Assembly (NCBI GenBank): GCA_965207275.1
Contig: CBDBMH010000002.1
Coordinates: 2,852,001-2,916,000 of the forward strand
DNA length: 64,000 nt
Source of the DNA: Bin22 sp965207275
GTDB taxonomy: Bacteria; Chloroflexota; Dehalococcoidia; Lucifugimonadales; UBA3495
Reading direction: 5' to 3'
Below are positions 1 to 8,021 of this stretch, one piece after another. The first letter of the stretch is position 1. The number at the start of each line of letters is the position of its first letter. The notes beneath the pieces were generated by a model. It did no database searches and had not been told where the DNA came from. It saw only the letters and a program-made list of their open reading frames with translations. Position numbers and translations under genes: made by a program.

Positions 1-470
1 ATGGTGAAGCCGTAGCCCTCGTAGCTCTCCAGGTCGGGGTGGACGGACGGGGCCCCGGCCCGCAGCGAGACCAGGGGGTCCACCACGGGCTCCAGGTCCT
101 CGTACTCCACCTCGATCAGGGCGATGGCTTCCTGGGCGGTGATCTCGTCTTCCGCTGCCACCGCCGCCACCGGCTCGCCGATGTAGTAGACCTTGTCCCG
201 GGCCATGATATACCGGTCCCTCAGGGTTCCGGAGCCGAAGCGAATTTCCGGGAAGTCGGCGCCGGTGATGACGGCCCGGACTCCCGGCAGCGCCTCCGCC
301 TTTGACGTATCAATGCTGACGATGCGGGCATGGCTGCGGTCGCTGGCCAGCACCTTGCACATCAGCATGCCGGGCAAGTACACGTCTCCGGCATAGGTTG
401 CCCGGCCGGTTACCTTTTCCCAGGCGTCCACCCGGGGATTGTTCTGTTCCAGGACCTTGAAGGTTGTCAT
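1..470 (-). CDS. Xanthine dehydrogenase/CO dehydrogenase-type large subunit, N-terminal part (runs off left edge)
   Basis: The first 156 residues of a molybdopterin-binding catalytic subunit of the xanthine oxidase family (CoxL/XdhA-like) are present; the rest lies beyond position 1. Visible family signatures are the N-terminal VDAWEKVTGRATYAGD, then SHARIVSIDTSKAEALPGV and YIGEPVAAVAAEDE of the a/b hammerhead domain. The ATG at 470 is the natural start because these proteins begin a few residues before the KVTG motif. It is the last gene of a three-gene operon after the FAD and 2Fe-2S subunits, so the complex should hydroxylate an aldehyde, purine or other heterocycle. The substrate cannot be told from the N-terminus. 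A second, complete paralogue lies at 49073-51307. Confidence 0.93.
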   Translation of the reverse strand, partial: MTTFKVLEQNNPRVDAWEKVTGRATYAGDVYLPGMLMCKVLASDRSHARIVSIDTSKAEALPGVRAVITGADFPEIRFGSGTLRDRYIMARDKVYYIGEPVAAVAAEDEITAQEAIALIEVEYEDLEPVVDPLVSLRAGAPSVHPDLESYEGYGFT

Positions 471-574
471 TTCACTTGCTCCTTCAGATCTTTAGCCAAA
501 TCTCTTCCCCCTTGACGAAGGAAGGTTGGGATGGGCGTGCCAGGTCGAACATCAGCCTCTTCTCAGGGACTGTG

Positions 575-1057
575 CTAAGCCTCCGCTTCAGCCATTCGCT
601 CCGCCGCCAGCAGGATGGCTTCCACCACCTTCGTGTAGCCGGTGCAGCGGCACAGGTTGTTGCCGATGGCAAACTTGACCTCTTCCGCCGTTGGCTGGGG
701 GTTTTCCTGCAGCAGCCCTACGGCGGCCATGATCAGCCCCGGCGTGCAGTAGCCGCATTGCAGTCCGCCCCGCTCAATAAAGGCCTGCTGCACCGGATGT
801 AGGGCATCAGGGGAAGCCAGGCCCTCCACGGTGGTTACCTCCGACCCCCGGGCGCTCAGGGCCAGCACCAGGCAGGAAGTCACGGGGTTGCCGTCCAGGA
901 TGACGGTGCAGGCCCCGCAGTCGCCCTCGTCGCACCCCTTCTTGGTGCCGGTCAGCTGCAGTTCGTCCCGAAGGGTGTCCAGCAGCGAATAATAGGGGGC
1001 CACGAGAATCTGCCGCTCGCGGCCGTTGACGGTCATTTGTAACGGTTGCTTGTTCAC
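575..1057 (-). CDS. (2Fe-2S)-binding small subunit of xanthine dehydrogenase-type hydroxylase
   Basis: This is a 160-residue protein of the usual length for CoxS/XdhC-type iron-sulfur subunits. The plant-type ferredoxin cluster ligands are seen in CDEGDCGACTV (residues ~43-53) with a further Cys in the TSCLV stretch. The C-terminal helical domain carries the second cluster motifs LQCGYCTPGLI and NLCRCTGY. It passes electrons from the molybdenum centre to the FAD subunit. It sits between the FAD subunit (upstream) and the catalytic subunit (downstream) on the same strand, with gaps of roughly 80-105 bases, which fits one transcript. Confidence 0.95.
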   Translation of the reverse strand: MNKQPLQMTVNGRERQILVAPYYSLLDTLRDELQLTGTKKGCDEGDCGACTVILDGNPVTSCLVLALSARGSEVTTVEGLASPDALHPVQQAFIERGGLQCGYCTPGLIMAAVGLLQENPQPTAEEVKFAIGNNLCRCTGYTKVVEAILLAAERMAEAEA

Positions 1058-1140
1058 CAGAGCACCTCCGGACGGAATGGGCTGAACGGGGGAATATTCC
1101 GTACTCCCGCGATGACGATTTGCCAGGGTTCCGGGCCAGA

Positions 1141-2073
1141 TTAGAAAGCGGTCTGCACCGCCAGCCGGCGCTGTTCCTCAAAGGACACACGCCGCCCGCC
1201 GGCCATACGCAGGGCGTGCTGCAGGGTGCGGCGCGCCAGGGCCTCCACCATGTCCTTGCGGTAGGCGGCGGTACCACGAACGTCGTCAATGGGCGTGGCG
1301 GCGTTTCGGGCTGCCTCTGCGGCCTGGGCCAGCGCGCCGGGGGAAAGTTCCCTTCCCCTCAGCTGGTTCTCGGCCTCGGTGGCGCGGAAGGGGACGGGCC
1401 CCACGGCGCCCAGGGCAATGCGGGCGTCGCGGCAGGTAACGCCGTCATCCTCCAGGGTAATCACCGACGCTACGCCCACCGTGGCAATATCCATGGCGCC
1501 CCGGGGGCTGTGCTTTATGTAAAGCGATCCGGTACGTGGCGGCAATGGCGGCAAAGTTAGCTGGGTCAGCAACTCTCCCTGCTGCAGGGCGGTGCGACCA
1601 GGACCCTGGAAGAACTCGGTCAGCGGCAGGGCGCGGGCGCCGTCGGGCCCGGTGATGGCGCACTGGGCATCGAAGGCCAGCAATGCCGGCAGGGTATCGC
1701 CGGCGGGGGAGGCGTTGCAGACGTTGCCGCCCACAGTCGCCAGGTTCCGCACCTGCACCCCGGCAAAGGAAGTGGCGCCGGTGGCCAGCGCCTGGTAGCG
1801 GCGGCGCACCTGGACATTGGTTTCAATGGCCTGCACCGTGGCCAGCGCCCCCAGCCGCAGGCCGTTCTGCGGGCTATAAGTTATGCGGCCCAGGCCGGAA
1901 ATTCCCTTGATGTTGACCACGCAGTCCGGCCGCCATCCGCCGGGGGCGGACTGCCGCCAGCGCACCAGGAAGTCGGTGCTGCCGGCAACGGGCCGGGCCC
2001 CGTCGCCGTGGCGTTCCAGGAGGGAGATAGCGTGACGCAGGTTCCTGGCATCCAGAAAGTCGAACCGCAACAT
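1141..2073 (-). CDS. FAD-binding medium subunit of xanthine dehydrogenase-type hydroxylase
   Basis: This is a 310-residue CoxM-like protein. The PCMH-type FAD-binding domain is recognised from PVAGSTDFLVRWRQ near residue 35 and from ATVGGNVCNASPAGDT near residue 110, followed by the CO dehydrogenase flavoprotein C-terminal domain (ALGAVGPVPFRATEAE and following). I chose the ATG at 2073 because the family starts at the FDFLDARNL stretch and a GGAG sequence lies 5-10 bases upstream; the reading frame stays open further upstream but shows no homology. It is the first gene of the operon and accepts electrons from the 2Fe-2S subunit. Confidence 0.93.
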   Translation of the reverse strand: MLRFDFLDARNLRHAISLLERHGDGARPVAGSTDFLVRWRQSAPGGWRPDCVVNIKGISGLGRITYSPQNGLRLGALATVQAIETNVQVRRRYQALATGATSFAGVQVRNLATVGGNVCNASPAGDTLPALLAFDAQCAITGPDGARALPLTEFFQGPGRTALQQGELLTQLTLPPLPPRTGSLYIKHSPRGAMDIATVGVASVITLEDDGVTCRDARIALGAVGPVPFRATEAENQLRGRELSPGALAQAAEAARNAATPIDDVRGTAAYRKDMVEALARRTLQHALRMAGGRRVSFEEQRRLAVQTAF

Positions 2074-2258
2074 AAGCAACTCCGGCCAAAAGCTTGCGTG
2101 GACAGGCAGGCCCGGGGTAATCCGTTTCAGGCGCCGTTGGGCCTCTGATCGCCAATTATAGGGTTGGCAGGGAGACAGGGCAACAACTATTCGCGCTGTG
2201 TTGGCAGAGGAGCCGTCGCATTCGGGAAGCCAGGGCAATCGCATCATAAACTTCACTC

Positions 2259-2746
2259 GAATTGCGCCAGCGCTGGCAGCAAAGAATCATGTCATCCTGA
2301 GTCCGCCGCGGTAGAATATCCGCCTTTAGCGGGCGGACTGAGCCTGACCCAAGGGCTCAGCATGACGTTCTTTAAAGGACCATTGCCCCGGTGACACCTG
2401 CCTCTTGATTCCCTGGGTAACGCTTCCCTACCATAATTTCATGGCCTACCCACGACATAGCCCTGCCAAGCGCGGATCACCCCTTTCCCTCAGGGAGCGG
2501 AATCCTCCCCAGGCGGACTCCTGGCGGGAGAGGCGGCAGGTGAGGACGTCTCCCTGGCTCAAGTCCGGAAAGTGGCCCAAAACGGCCCGGAATGGCCCCC
2601 CTGGTCTACCAATTTCCTATCTGGCCAGCGGCCCATTTCCGGGCCCCCGGGGCGCCATCTGACCCACCTTCCAGATACGAAATGGTCCAAAATGGCCCAA
2701 AATGGCACGGAAAACAAAAAAATTGCATTATCTGAGGACCCGAAGG
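2259..2746 (+). repeat. Long dispersed repeat, copy A (inverted partner at 8022-8552)
   Basis: A ~490-base non-coding element begins with attgcgccagcgctggcagc (2261-2280) and ends near tctgaggacccgaa (2731-2744). Its reverse complement recurs at 8022-8552, with recognisable blocks all along: the CTGAG/CTCAG palindrome, cctcttgaytccctgggtaa, aagtggcccaaaacggccc, and the repeated aatggyccaaaayggcccaaaatgg words. Any open frames here have no protein homology and simply mirror those of the other copy. It embeds a smaller palindromic unit (2289-2366) of the family listed elsewhere. The repeat could be a miniature transposable element or two nested ones. Confidence 0.85.
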
Positions 2747-3047
2747 CAGGCGGGAACCCATTGCCTGGCCTACGTTTCAAGCCGCCAAAACGGTTGTTGG
2801 TCTTCCCGTTCCCGGGGAACCCGGTGGGGGCCGGTCACCAGGCCAACGGCAATGCGGTCCGGGCAATACTCGTCGTTCCCACGCCCGCGGCATACTGGAA
2901 CCGGGAGAAACGGCGCTTTCCCCTGGTACGACAGCTGAACGCCTATTGTCGAAATCAAAATGCGATTGCCCTGTTCGGAAAGCGCCTCCATTTAACATTC
3001 GGCCGCCCTTCGTGTATATTCCTGAACGAAAGGCAGCCAGCTAACCC
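2747..3047. other. Non-coding stretch between repeat copy A and methyltransferase fossil
   Basis: No convincing gene was found. The stretch holds a short gcgattgccctgttcgg motif (2962-2978) that also marks the end of repeat copies elsewhere, and an AT-richer stretch (2990-3025) with TATATT at 3015-3020 that could have served as a promoter for the lost gene starting at 3048. Confidence 0.5.
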
Positions 3048-3086
3048 ATGCCCAACACCCTCTTTTGGGGCGATAGAATACAATAG
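3048..3086 (+). pseudogene. Fossil 5' end of a DNA methyltransferase gene
   Basis: The ATG at 3048 opens MPNTLFWGDRIQ and then stops at TAG (3084-3086). The first 17 bases after and including the ATG are identical to those at 4767 inside the intact methyltransferase (MPNTLFYGDN), and nine of the first ten codons match or are conservative changes. MPNTL(F/Y)(W/Y)GDN is the usual amino terminus of this methyltransferase family. An AAAGG stretch lies upstream. I read it as the former start of the methyltransferase, or of a paralogue, now cut off after a dozen codons. The shortness of the match is the main weakness. Confidence 0.45.
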
Positions 3087-3181
3087 GGGTGGAAACTCTT
3101 TCGGGTCTCACCCTTCCGTAACTCCAAAGCATCCTGCCAGTCCGACTTGACCGGCGCGATATCGCTGGGACAGGAGGCGCG

Positions 3182-3388
3182 ATGGCTAATTCCTTGGCAA
3201 CTTGGGCAATCTGCATGGTTCTGGCTTGCTGGGTGATTGTTATAGCGCACCAGCTGGGTTGGTCGCTCATAGACCCGCAGAGGTACGATTTCTGGCGAGC
3301 TACCTTGTACCTTGCATACCCCACAGTCTTTGTATCTACCGGGGCGCTAGTAGTCGCTATTTTGCTGGCTCTGGTCCAAAGGAAGTGA
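3182..3388 (+). CDS. Small membrane protein, function unknown
   Basis: A 68-residue protein with two predicted membrane helices (about residues 5-27 and 43-64) separated by a short polar loop, ending in a basic QRK tail. A strong AGGAGG lies 4-9 bases before the ATG, which supports translation. No family is recognised. It is the first gene of the accessory cluster between the fossil methyltransferase start and the intact methyltransferase, so it may have arrived with that cassette. Its stop overlaps a possible GTG start of the next small reading frame. Confidence 0.5.
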   Translation: MANSLATWAICMVLACWVIVIAHQLGWSLIDPQRYDFWRATLYLAYPTVFVSTGALVVAILLALVQRK

Positions 3389-3507
3389 TCAATTTTTTGT
3401 GGAACCTGCGGGCTACTATAAGCGAATTAGGAAGACGGCTTGCCCCAGACATTGGCACGGCCCTGGTGGGCATAGCTGCATTGTTCTTTGTCCGGGGCTT
3501 TACTTAG
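3385..3507 (+). CDS. Possible very small membrane protein overlapping the previous gene
   Basis: A GTG at 3385 overlaps the TGA of the preceding gene and opens a 40-residue frame with one hydrophobic stretch (TALVGIAALFFV) near the C-terminus and a basic-amphipathic first half. The overlap is typical of translational coupling. The alternative is that 3182-3600 was one larger membrane protein broken by frameshifts; a further short hydrophobic frame (21 residues) follows at 3535-3600. No family is recognised. Confidence 0.3.
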   Translation: MINFLWNLRATISELGRRLAPDIGTALVGIAALFFVRGFT

Positions 3508-3627
3508 ACTGCGCCCTTCACTTTCGATCTCTGGATGACGGGAGTGAGTCTCATTTTCTTCATGACAGGGCTCTTCTTGCGAGCTGTCGGGAGAGAGTAA
3601 ACCCATATACTCCAGGAGCGAGACCCC

Positions 3628-4014
3628 ATGCTGGAAACCGAACGGGTAAATTTCATCCTTTCCGACGCCCGGGAACTGTACCAGGATGCCCTGGAAATGC
3701 TGGAGCAGGGCCGCCTGCGCAACGCCGCGGACAAGGCCTGGTGCGCTACCAAGAGAGCTACCGACGCCCTGATTCTGGCCCGCACCGGCGAGGAGCCCCG
3801 CACCTCGGGGCAGACCGTCAGGATGCTGCGGCAATTGAGGGGCCAGGACCCTTTTCTGGAAACTTTGAGGTTGAGTTATGGCGTACGCCACACCTTTTTA
3901 CACGACGCCTGCTTGTGCGACGGTATTGTGGAGCCGGAAGACGATCTAATTGTCGACGTGCGGGATACCATTCACTATATTCAGGACGCGGAACGAGCTT
4001 CTGTGGCTAGATAA
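3628..4014 (+). CDS. HEPN-domain protein (putative RNase-type accessory/toxin protein)
   Basis: A 128-residue, all-helical protein. Residues ~12-45 (ARELYQDALEMLEQG..NAADKAWCATKRATDALI) match the HEPN/PaREP1-like fold, and RHTFLH near residue 87 gives the R-x4-H motif found in HEPN ribonucleases. Such proteins act in toxin-antitoxin, abortive infection and RNA-processing systems, often with a nucleotidyltransferase partner. No such partner is adjacent here; the neighbours are a DUF4258-like gene and a DUF2283-methyltransferase fusion. A CAGGAG sequence precedes the ATG. Function as a defence or toxin component is inference from fold and context. Confidence 0.7.
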   Translation: MLETERVNFILSDARELYQDALEMLEQGRLRNAADKAWCATKRATDALILARTGEEPRTSGQTVRMLRQLRGQDPFLETLRLSYGVRHTFLHDACLCDGIVEPEDDLIVDVRDTIHYIQDAERASVAR

Positions 4015-4075
4015 TGGACATCGCCTCAATTGAAAGTTGCTGCGCTAGAGGGGTCATGGATTTTGAGAGGCTTTA

Positions 4076-4387
4076 TTGACCCCCAACTCCGAACTTCGAT
4101 ACTATGGTCACTATTATCAGAACCTAAGCGAACGGCCCTATCTTCAAGGCCTCGCCGAAATTGTACTGCGAAATCCCGATGCGACTTATTACGACAATAG
4201 GTCAGGCCACTTGGTAGCCATTAAGCGATTATTTGTAATGGAGAAGGACCGCGACGTTGAAGTAGCCTACGAAATAGAAGGCGGCATTACTTGGGTAGTG
4301 AACATATCTCTCATCAATGAAGGACAGCAGCGGAACCGACTGCAAAACGGGAGATGGGTGCCTTATGAGCCTGAAAGTGAGTTATGA
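4076..4387 (+). CDS. DUF4258-like small protein (putative toxin)
   Basis: A 103-residue protein. The layout Y-x-H near the start, LAEIVLRNPDATYYDN in the middle, then two to three beta strands (LVAIKRLFVM, DVEVAYEIEG, WVVNISLIN) resembles DUF4258/BECR-fold RNase-like toxins. No ATG fits, and I chose the TTG at 4076, preceded by GAGAGG at about -10. The end overlaps by 23 bases the next gene, which opens with a DUF2283-like domain; DUF4258 and DUF2283 genes are commonly adjacent, toxin first. The family assignment is from general appearance and is moderate only. Confidence 0.5.
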   Translation: MTPNSELRYYGHYYQNLSERPYLQGLAEIVLRNPDATYYDNRSGHLVAIKRLFVMEKDRDVEVAYEIEGGITWVVNISLINEGQQRNRLQNGRWVPYEPESEL

Positions 4388-6404
4388 CGCGGGCCTTGAC
4401 CTGCTTGATTTGTCAGAGGATAGCTTACAGCCAGAAGTGGTCGAGGTTTACCCTTGCTTCAACTTTTGCTTGGACTCGGACGGGGCCCTGGTTGGCTTGG
4501 AGATTTTCAAGGCCCGTGAGTTGCTAGGTAAGTCGATTGAACCCTTGCGACGTGCCGGTGGCGTCACTACGCTCCCCTTAGAGGGCACCCTGGCGGACCT
4601 GGATGCCCAACTGCGGCCTGCCGACGGAACCGAGTACCTGGACTACATGGAAGCCTGGCCTGACCTTCTGGAAAGAGACCCGGAGGCGGTCAAGACCTTG
4701 GAGACCCTCTGCCGTGGCATTGACGCAATTCTTGAACAGGTTAACGACTGGGGAAGCAACAAGCTAATGCCCAACACCCTCTTCTACGGCGACAATCTCC
4801 AGGTGCTGCGCGACCATATCCCCGATGAGTCGGTGGACCTGGTCTACCTGGACCCGCCCTTCAACTCCAACGCTTCCTACAACGTGCTGTTCCGCGAGAA
4901 GTCGGGGGAGGAGTCTCCCGCCCAGATCAAGGCCTTCACCGATACCTGGGAGTGGACGCTGGAGACGGAGCGCACCTACCAGGAGGACATTATCCTGAAC
5001 CCGGCGACGCCCGCGGCGGTCAAGGAGATGATCGAGGCCTTCCGCCGGTTCATCGGGCAGAACGCCATGATGGCCTACCTGGTGATGATGACGCCCCGCC
5101 TGGTGGAACTGCGCCGGGTCCTCAAACCCACCGGCAGTCTCTACCTGCACTGCGACCCCACGGCCAGTCACTATTTGAAGATCGTGCTGGATACGGTGTT
5201 TGGGGCCGTAAACTTTAGGAATGAGGCAATTTGGAAACGACAGAGTGCCCACAGTGACTCCCGAGGTTACGGTTCGGTCCACGACTCCATACTTTTCTAT
5301 GTAAAATCAAGCAAGTTCTTCTGGAACCGAACCTTTCAGGCGTACGAACCCGAATACGTGGAGCAATATTACCGCTACCAGGATGATGACGGTCGACGGT
5401 TTATGTCGGGTGATCTCGGTGCATCAGGTCTGCAAGGGGGAGGATACGAGTACGAATGGAAAGGCTTTACCAGGGTTTGGCGCGTACCCTTAGAATCCAT
5501 GAAAAAGCTCGATTCTGAAAACCGGATCTTCTACACACGCAACGGTTTTCCACGCTTAAAGCGCTATCTTGATGAATCCAGAGGACTGCCGGTACAGGAT
5601 GTCTGGACTGACATAGAGTCACTCCGGTCCTGGCACAAGGAACGCCTGGGCTACCCAACCCAAAAGCCAGAAGCCCTGTTGGAGCGCATCATTCAGGCAT
5701 CCACTCTCGAGGGGGACGTGGTGCTGGACCCCTTCTGCGGGTGCGGGACGGCGGTGGCGGCGGCCCAGAAGCTGAATCGGCAATGGCTGGGCATCGACAT
5801 CACCCACCTGGCCGTGGCCCTGATGAAGAACCGCCTCAAGACCATGTTCGACCTGGACCCCGGCCAGGACTACCAGGTGGTGGGCGAACCCCAGGACGTG
5901 GGCAGCGCCCGGGCCCTCTTCGAGCAGGACCCCTTCCAGTTCCAGTTCTGGGCCGTGTCCCTGCTGGAAGCCCAGCCCCAGGGCCAGCAGACCCGATCTC
6001 AACAATCCAGAGGCGCCGACCGGGGCATTGACGGCCTCTTCTACTTCATCGACGGCCAGCGCCGCACCTCCCAGAAGGTGGTGGTGCAGGTCAAGGGTGG
6101 CGGGACCCAGGTGCGGGATATCCGCGACCTGAAAGGCGTGGTGGAGCGGGAAAAGGCCGCCCTGGGCCTCTTTATCTCCCTGCAGGAACCCACCCGACCC
6201 ATGCGGGAGGAGGAAGCCTCCGGCGGCTTCTACCATTCCGACCTGTGGCAGCGCGACTACCCCAAAATCCAGATCCGCACCATCTCCCAGCTTCTGGAGG
6301 GCCAGGGCTTCGACCTGCCCCCGCGCCTGCCCGCCTACCAGCCGGCCACCCGCGTCCGCCCGGCCGAGGGGGAACAGCGGGAGTTGGGGGAACTGGCCGG
6401 GTAG
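4365..6404 (+). CDS. DUF2283-fused type II DNA methyltransferase with C-terminal nuclease-like domain
   Basis: A 680-residue fusion. Residues 1-~65 look like DUF2283 (LKVSYDAGLDLLDLS, then CFNFCLDSDGALVGLEIF). Residues ~135-500 form a beta-class N6A/N4C methyltransferase: catalytic motif IV VYLDPPFNSN (~160-169) comes before the AdoMet motif DPFCGCGT (~455), with a variable target-recognition region (~285-425) between. Residues ~545-600 contain GADRGIDGLFYF and VVVQVKGG, a D...(Q)xK arrangement of PD-(D/E)XK nucleases, so modification and cleavage may sit in one chain. ATG 4365 overlaps the preceding putative toxin; the older methyltransferase start MPNTLFYGDN is now internal at 4767. Codons in the recognition region are visibly less GC-rich than the flanks, consistent with exchange of specificity. 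The nuclease activity is inference. Confidence 0.85.
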   Translation: MSLKVSYDAGLDLLDLSEDSLQPEVVEVYPCFNFCLDSDGALVGLEIFKARELLGKSIEPLRRAGGVTTLPLEGTLADLDAQLRPADGTEYLDYMEAWPDLLERDPEAVKTLETLCRGIDAILEQVNDWGSNKLMPNTLFYGDNLQVLRDHIPDESVDLVYLDPPFNSNASYNVLFREKSGEESPAQIKAFTDTWEWTLETERTYQEDIILNPATPAAVKEMIEAFRRFIGQNAMMAYLVMMTPRLVELRRVLKPTGSLYLHCDPTASHYLKIVLDTVFGAVNFRNEAIWKRQSAHSDSRGYGSVHDSILFYVKSSKFFWNRTFQAYEPEYVEQYYRYQDDDGRRFMSGDLGASGLQGGGYEYEWKGFTRVWRVPLESMKKLDSENRIFYTRNGFPRLKRYLDESRGLPVQDVWTDIESLRSWHKERLGYPTQKPEALLERIIQASTLEGDVVLDPFCGCGTAVAAAQKLNRQWLGIDITHLAVALMKNRLKTMFDLDPGQDYQVVGEPQDVGSARALFEQDPFQFQFWAVSLLEAQPQGQQTRSQQSRGADRGIDGLFYFIDGQRRTSQKVVVQVKGGGTQVRDIRDLKGVVEREKAALGLFISLQEPTRPMREEEASGGFYHSDLWQRDYPKIQIRTISQLLEGQGFDLPPRLPAYQPATRVRPAEGEQRELGELAG

Positions 6405-6457
6405 CCGTCTCCTGACGGGCCGGTCGATTGCCATGGGAAATGGAGGCGTCTCCGCCC

Positions 6458-6910
6458 TTACTCGTCCTGGGGCAGGTAGGCGTTGGGAACGACGGCGCTG
6501 CCCTGGCCTACGGCGGTGGTGTCGCCCCGCTGGTTCTCCGCCTTGATTTCCACGGAAACCCGGCTGCCGTTGGCTTCCCGGCCCATGCCGGTGATGGTCC
6601 CGCTGAAGGTGATGGTGTCGCCAGGGCGCACCGGCCGCAGAAAGCGCAGGTCCACCGTGCCGGCGTGGTTGAACACGTCGCTGCCGAAGAATCGGCGCAT
6701 CAACTCTATGGCGAAGGACAGAGACATCCTCCCTGAAGCCACCGTGCCCTCGGTGCCCAGGGTCTCCCGGGCCGTTTCTTCGTCGGTGAACTGGGACGGA
6801 CCCAATGCGCCGGCGCTGCCTTCAAAGAGGTTGATGGCCTCCTGGGTCATTTCCTTTACCAGGGGCGTTAGTTCATCGCCGACGGCGTAGCTGCGGACTA
6901 GCCTCCCCAT
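6458..6910 (-). CDS. MaoC-like hotdog dehydratase, second subunit
   Basis: A 150-residue hotdog-fold protein of the MaoC/(R)-hydratase group. The central helix region (IELMRRFFGSDVFNHAG) and following strands VDLRFLRPVRPGDTITFSG are typical of the MaoC C-terminal half. It starts 13 bases inside the end of the upstream gene at 6898-7317, so the two are translated together and probably form a heterodimer, each contributing half of a double hotdog. The expected role is hydration/dehydration of an acyl-CoA intermediate; the substrate is unknown. The catalytic D-x5-H hydratase motif is not clearly visible, so a thioester-binding or other role is possible. Confidence 0.8.
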   Translation of the reverse strand: MGRLVRSYAVGDELTPLVKEMTQEAINLFEGSAGALGPSQFTDEETARETLGTEGTVASGRMSLSFAIELMRRFFGSDVFNHAGTVDLRFLRPVRPGDTITFSGTITGMGREANGSRVSVEIKAENQRGDTTAVGQGSAVVPNAYLPQDE

Positions 6911-7317
6911 TTCTTGCCCACCTCGGTTGGCTGCTTCAGCTCGTGGGTGATAACCCGGTCAATGAGCCGCCCATCTTCGTCCACCGACACGGCCTCGGTG
7001 ACGATGTAATTCTTGCCCCGGCGCAGGTACTTGTCGGCAATCCAGGCCCGCACCGTGATACGTTTGCCGGGCATGGGGGGATTGTAGCAAGAGAAGGCGC
7101 AGCGAGCGTTGACCGAACCTGCGTCGCGGTACCTGGCGTTGTACTGCTTCACGTCCACCTTGTGGGAGATGGTAGGGAAGCTGGCCTCCGGGTCCATCAC
7201 GCCCCTGCGGTAGGTGTCAATCATCTCCTGGGTCAGGACGTACTCGTAGCTGTCGAAGGTCTCGCCCACCTCCAGCGCATCCCAGTCCAGCAAAATTCGC
7301 GTATCCGCTTCAACCAT
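6898..7317 (-). CDS. MaoC N-terminal-like (FAS1-like) dehydratase domain protein
   Basis: A 139-residue hotdog protein beginning with a short leader and VGETFDSYEYVLTQEMIDTYRRG, which is typical of the N-terminal MaoC-like or FAS1-like dehydratase domain. The stretches YNPPMPGKRITVRAWIADKYLRRGKNY and VTEAVSVDEDGRL are the expected beta strands. It overlaps the next gene by 13 bases, and the pair looks like a split two-domain MaoC dehydratase. It may act on CoA thioesters in the catabolic routes suggested by the acyl-CoA synthetase and enoyl-CoA hydratase elsewhere in the window. Confidence 0.78.
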   Translation of the reverse strand: MVEADTRILLDWDALEVGETFDSYEYVLTQEMIDTYRRGVMDPEASFPTISHKVDVKQYNARYRDAGSVNARCAFSCYNPPMPGKRITVRAWIADKYLRRGKNYIVTEAVSVDEDGRLIDRVITHELKQPTEVGKKWGG

Positions 7318-7541
7318 AGTTGGCCTTCCTCATATTCAACGTCGATAGCGTCAACCCGGGAAAAACCGGGGAAGCCTCAAAAGGGTGATGAGCCATTTTC
7401 GGGCTTGACTCCCCTGTTCTCGTCATCGTCGTTGCCGCAGGCTCAAATCTACACTGGCGCAATTGATCCGTCAATTGACACGGGCCGGGCAATCAGGGCT
7501 ATCGCTTCTTGAATGCACGCTGTTGCTTTGAGAAGCGGTCA

Positions 7542-7674
7542 TGTCGCCCCGAGCCTGCCACAAAGGGTCTAATCCGCCACAGGCGGATGCCCTTAGCCCG
7601 GTTACGGGTTCGAAAGAACCCTTGTAGGCTGGATTACAGACTCTTCGGTCCGCTGCGGCGGACTCAGAGTGACA
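7542..7674. repeat. Palindromic intergenic repeat (TGTCGCCCCGAG ... CTCAGAGTGACA)
   Basis: The ends are imperfect inverted repeats, tgtcgccccgag and ctcagagtgaca, with internal copies of the words aagggtct and gactcttcgg. It belongs to a dispersed family found in most larger intergenic gaps of this window. It is followed outward by gggcaatcagggctatcgc, which also occurs just upstream (7488-7506). Confidence 0.75.
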
Positions 7675-7786
7675 TTTCGTTAAGAAGCGACTGCGCTGGG
7701 CAGGGCAATCAGGGCTATCGCATATGAAACTGTTCACACTTACGTCCCTTTCATCCAAAGGCAGGGAAGCTGCCTCAGGGTTCTTA

Positions 7787-8021
7787 GGGCAATCGCATTA
7801 TGTTCGTCGTCATTCTGAGCCCTTCGGCCCGGCTCAGGTTAAGTACCGCCGCGCCGGGCTCGGCGGGTAAACTCCATCACACAAGCCATCATTCGGGCCC
7901 GCAACCGGGCTTAGGGTCAGGATTTTAGGCCCTTCGGTCCGCCAGGGCGGACTCAGGGCGACATAGTTTATCCCTATGATTTCTTGCCAGCTATGGCCTA
8001 AGTCCATAATGCAATTGCCCT
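7787..8021. repeat. Nested palindromic repeat with outer gggcaatcgcatta / taatgcaattgccc arms
   Basis: The outer arms gggcaatcgcatta (7787-7800) and taatgcaattgccc (8007-8020) are inverted copies. Inside is a second unit from gtcattctgagcccttcgg (7809-7827) to ggactcagggcgacat (7949-7964). The arrangement suggests one palindromic element inside another. No coding potential was seen. Confidence 0.75.

Noticed and set aside
2405..3150. Open frames of 85-190 residues on both strands
   Set aside because: They lie in repeat copy A and its flank, mirror frames in copy B, and have no protein-like features.
7471..7758. A 95-residue frame on the minus strand
   Set aside because: It translates a palindromic intergenic repeat; composition and lack of a ribosome site argue against a gene.
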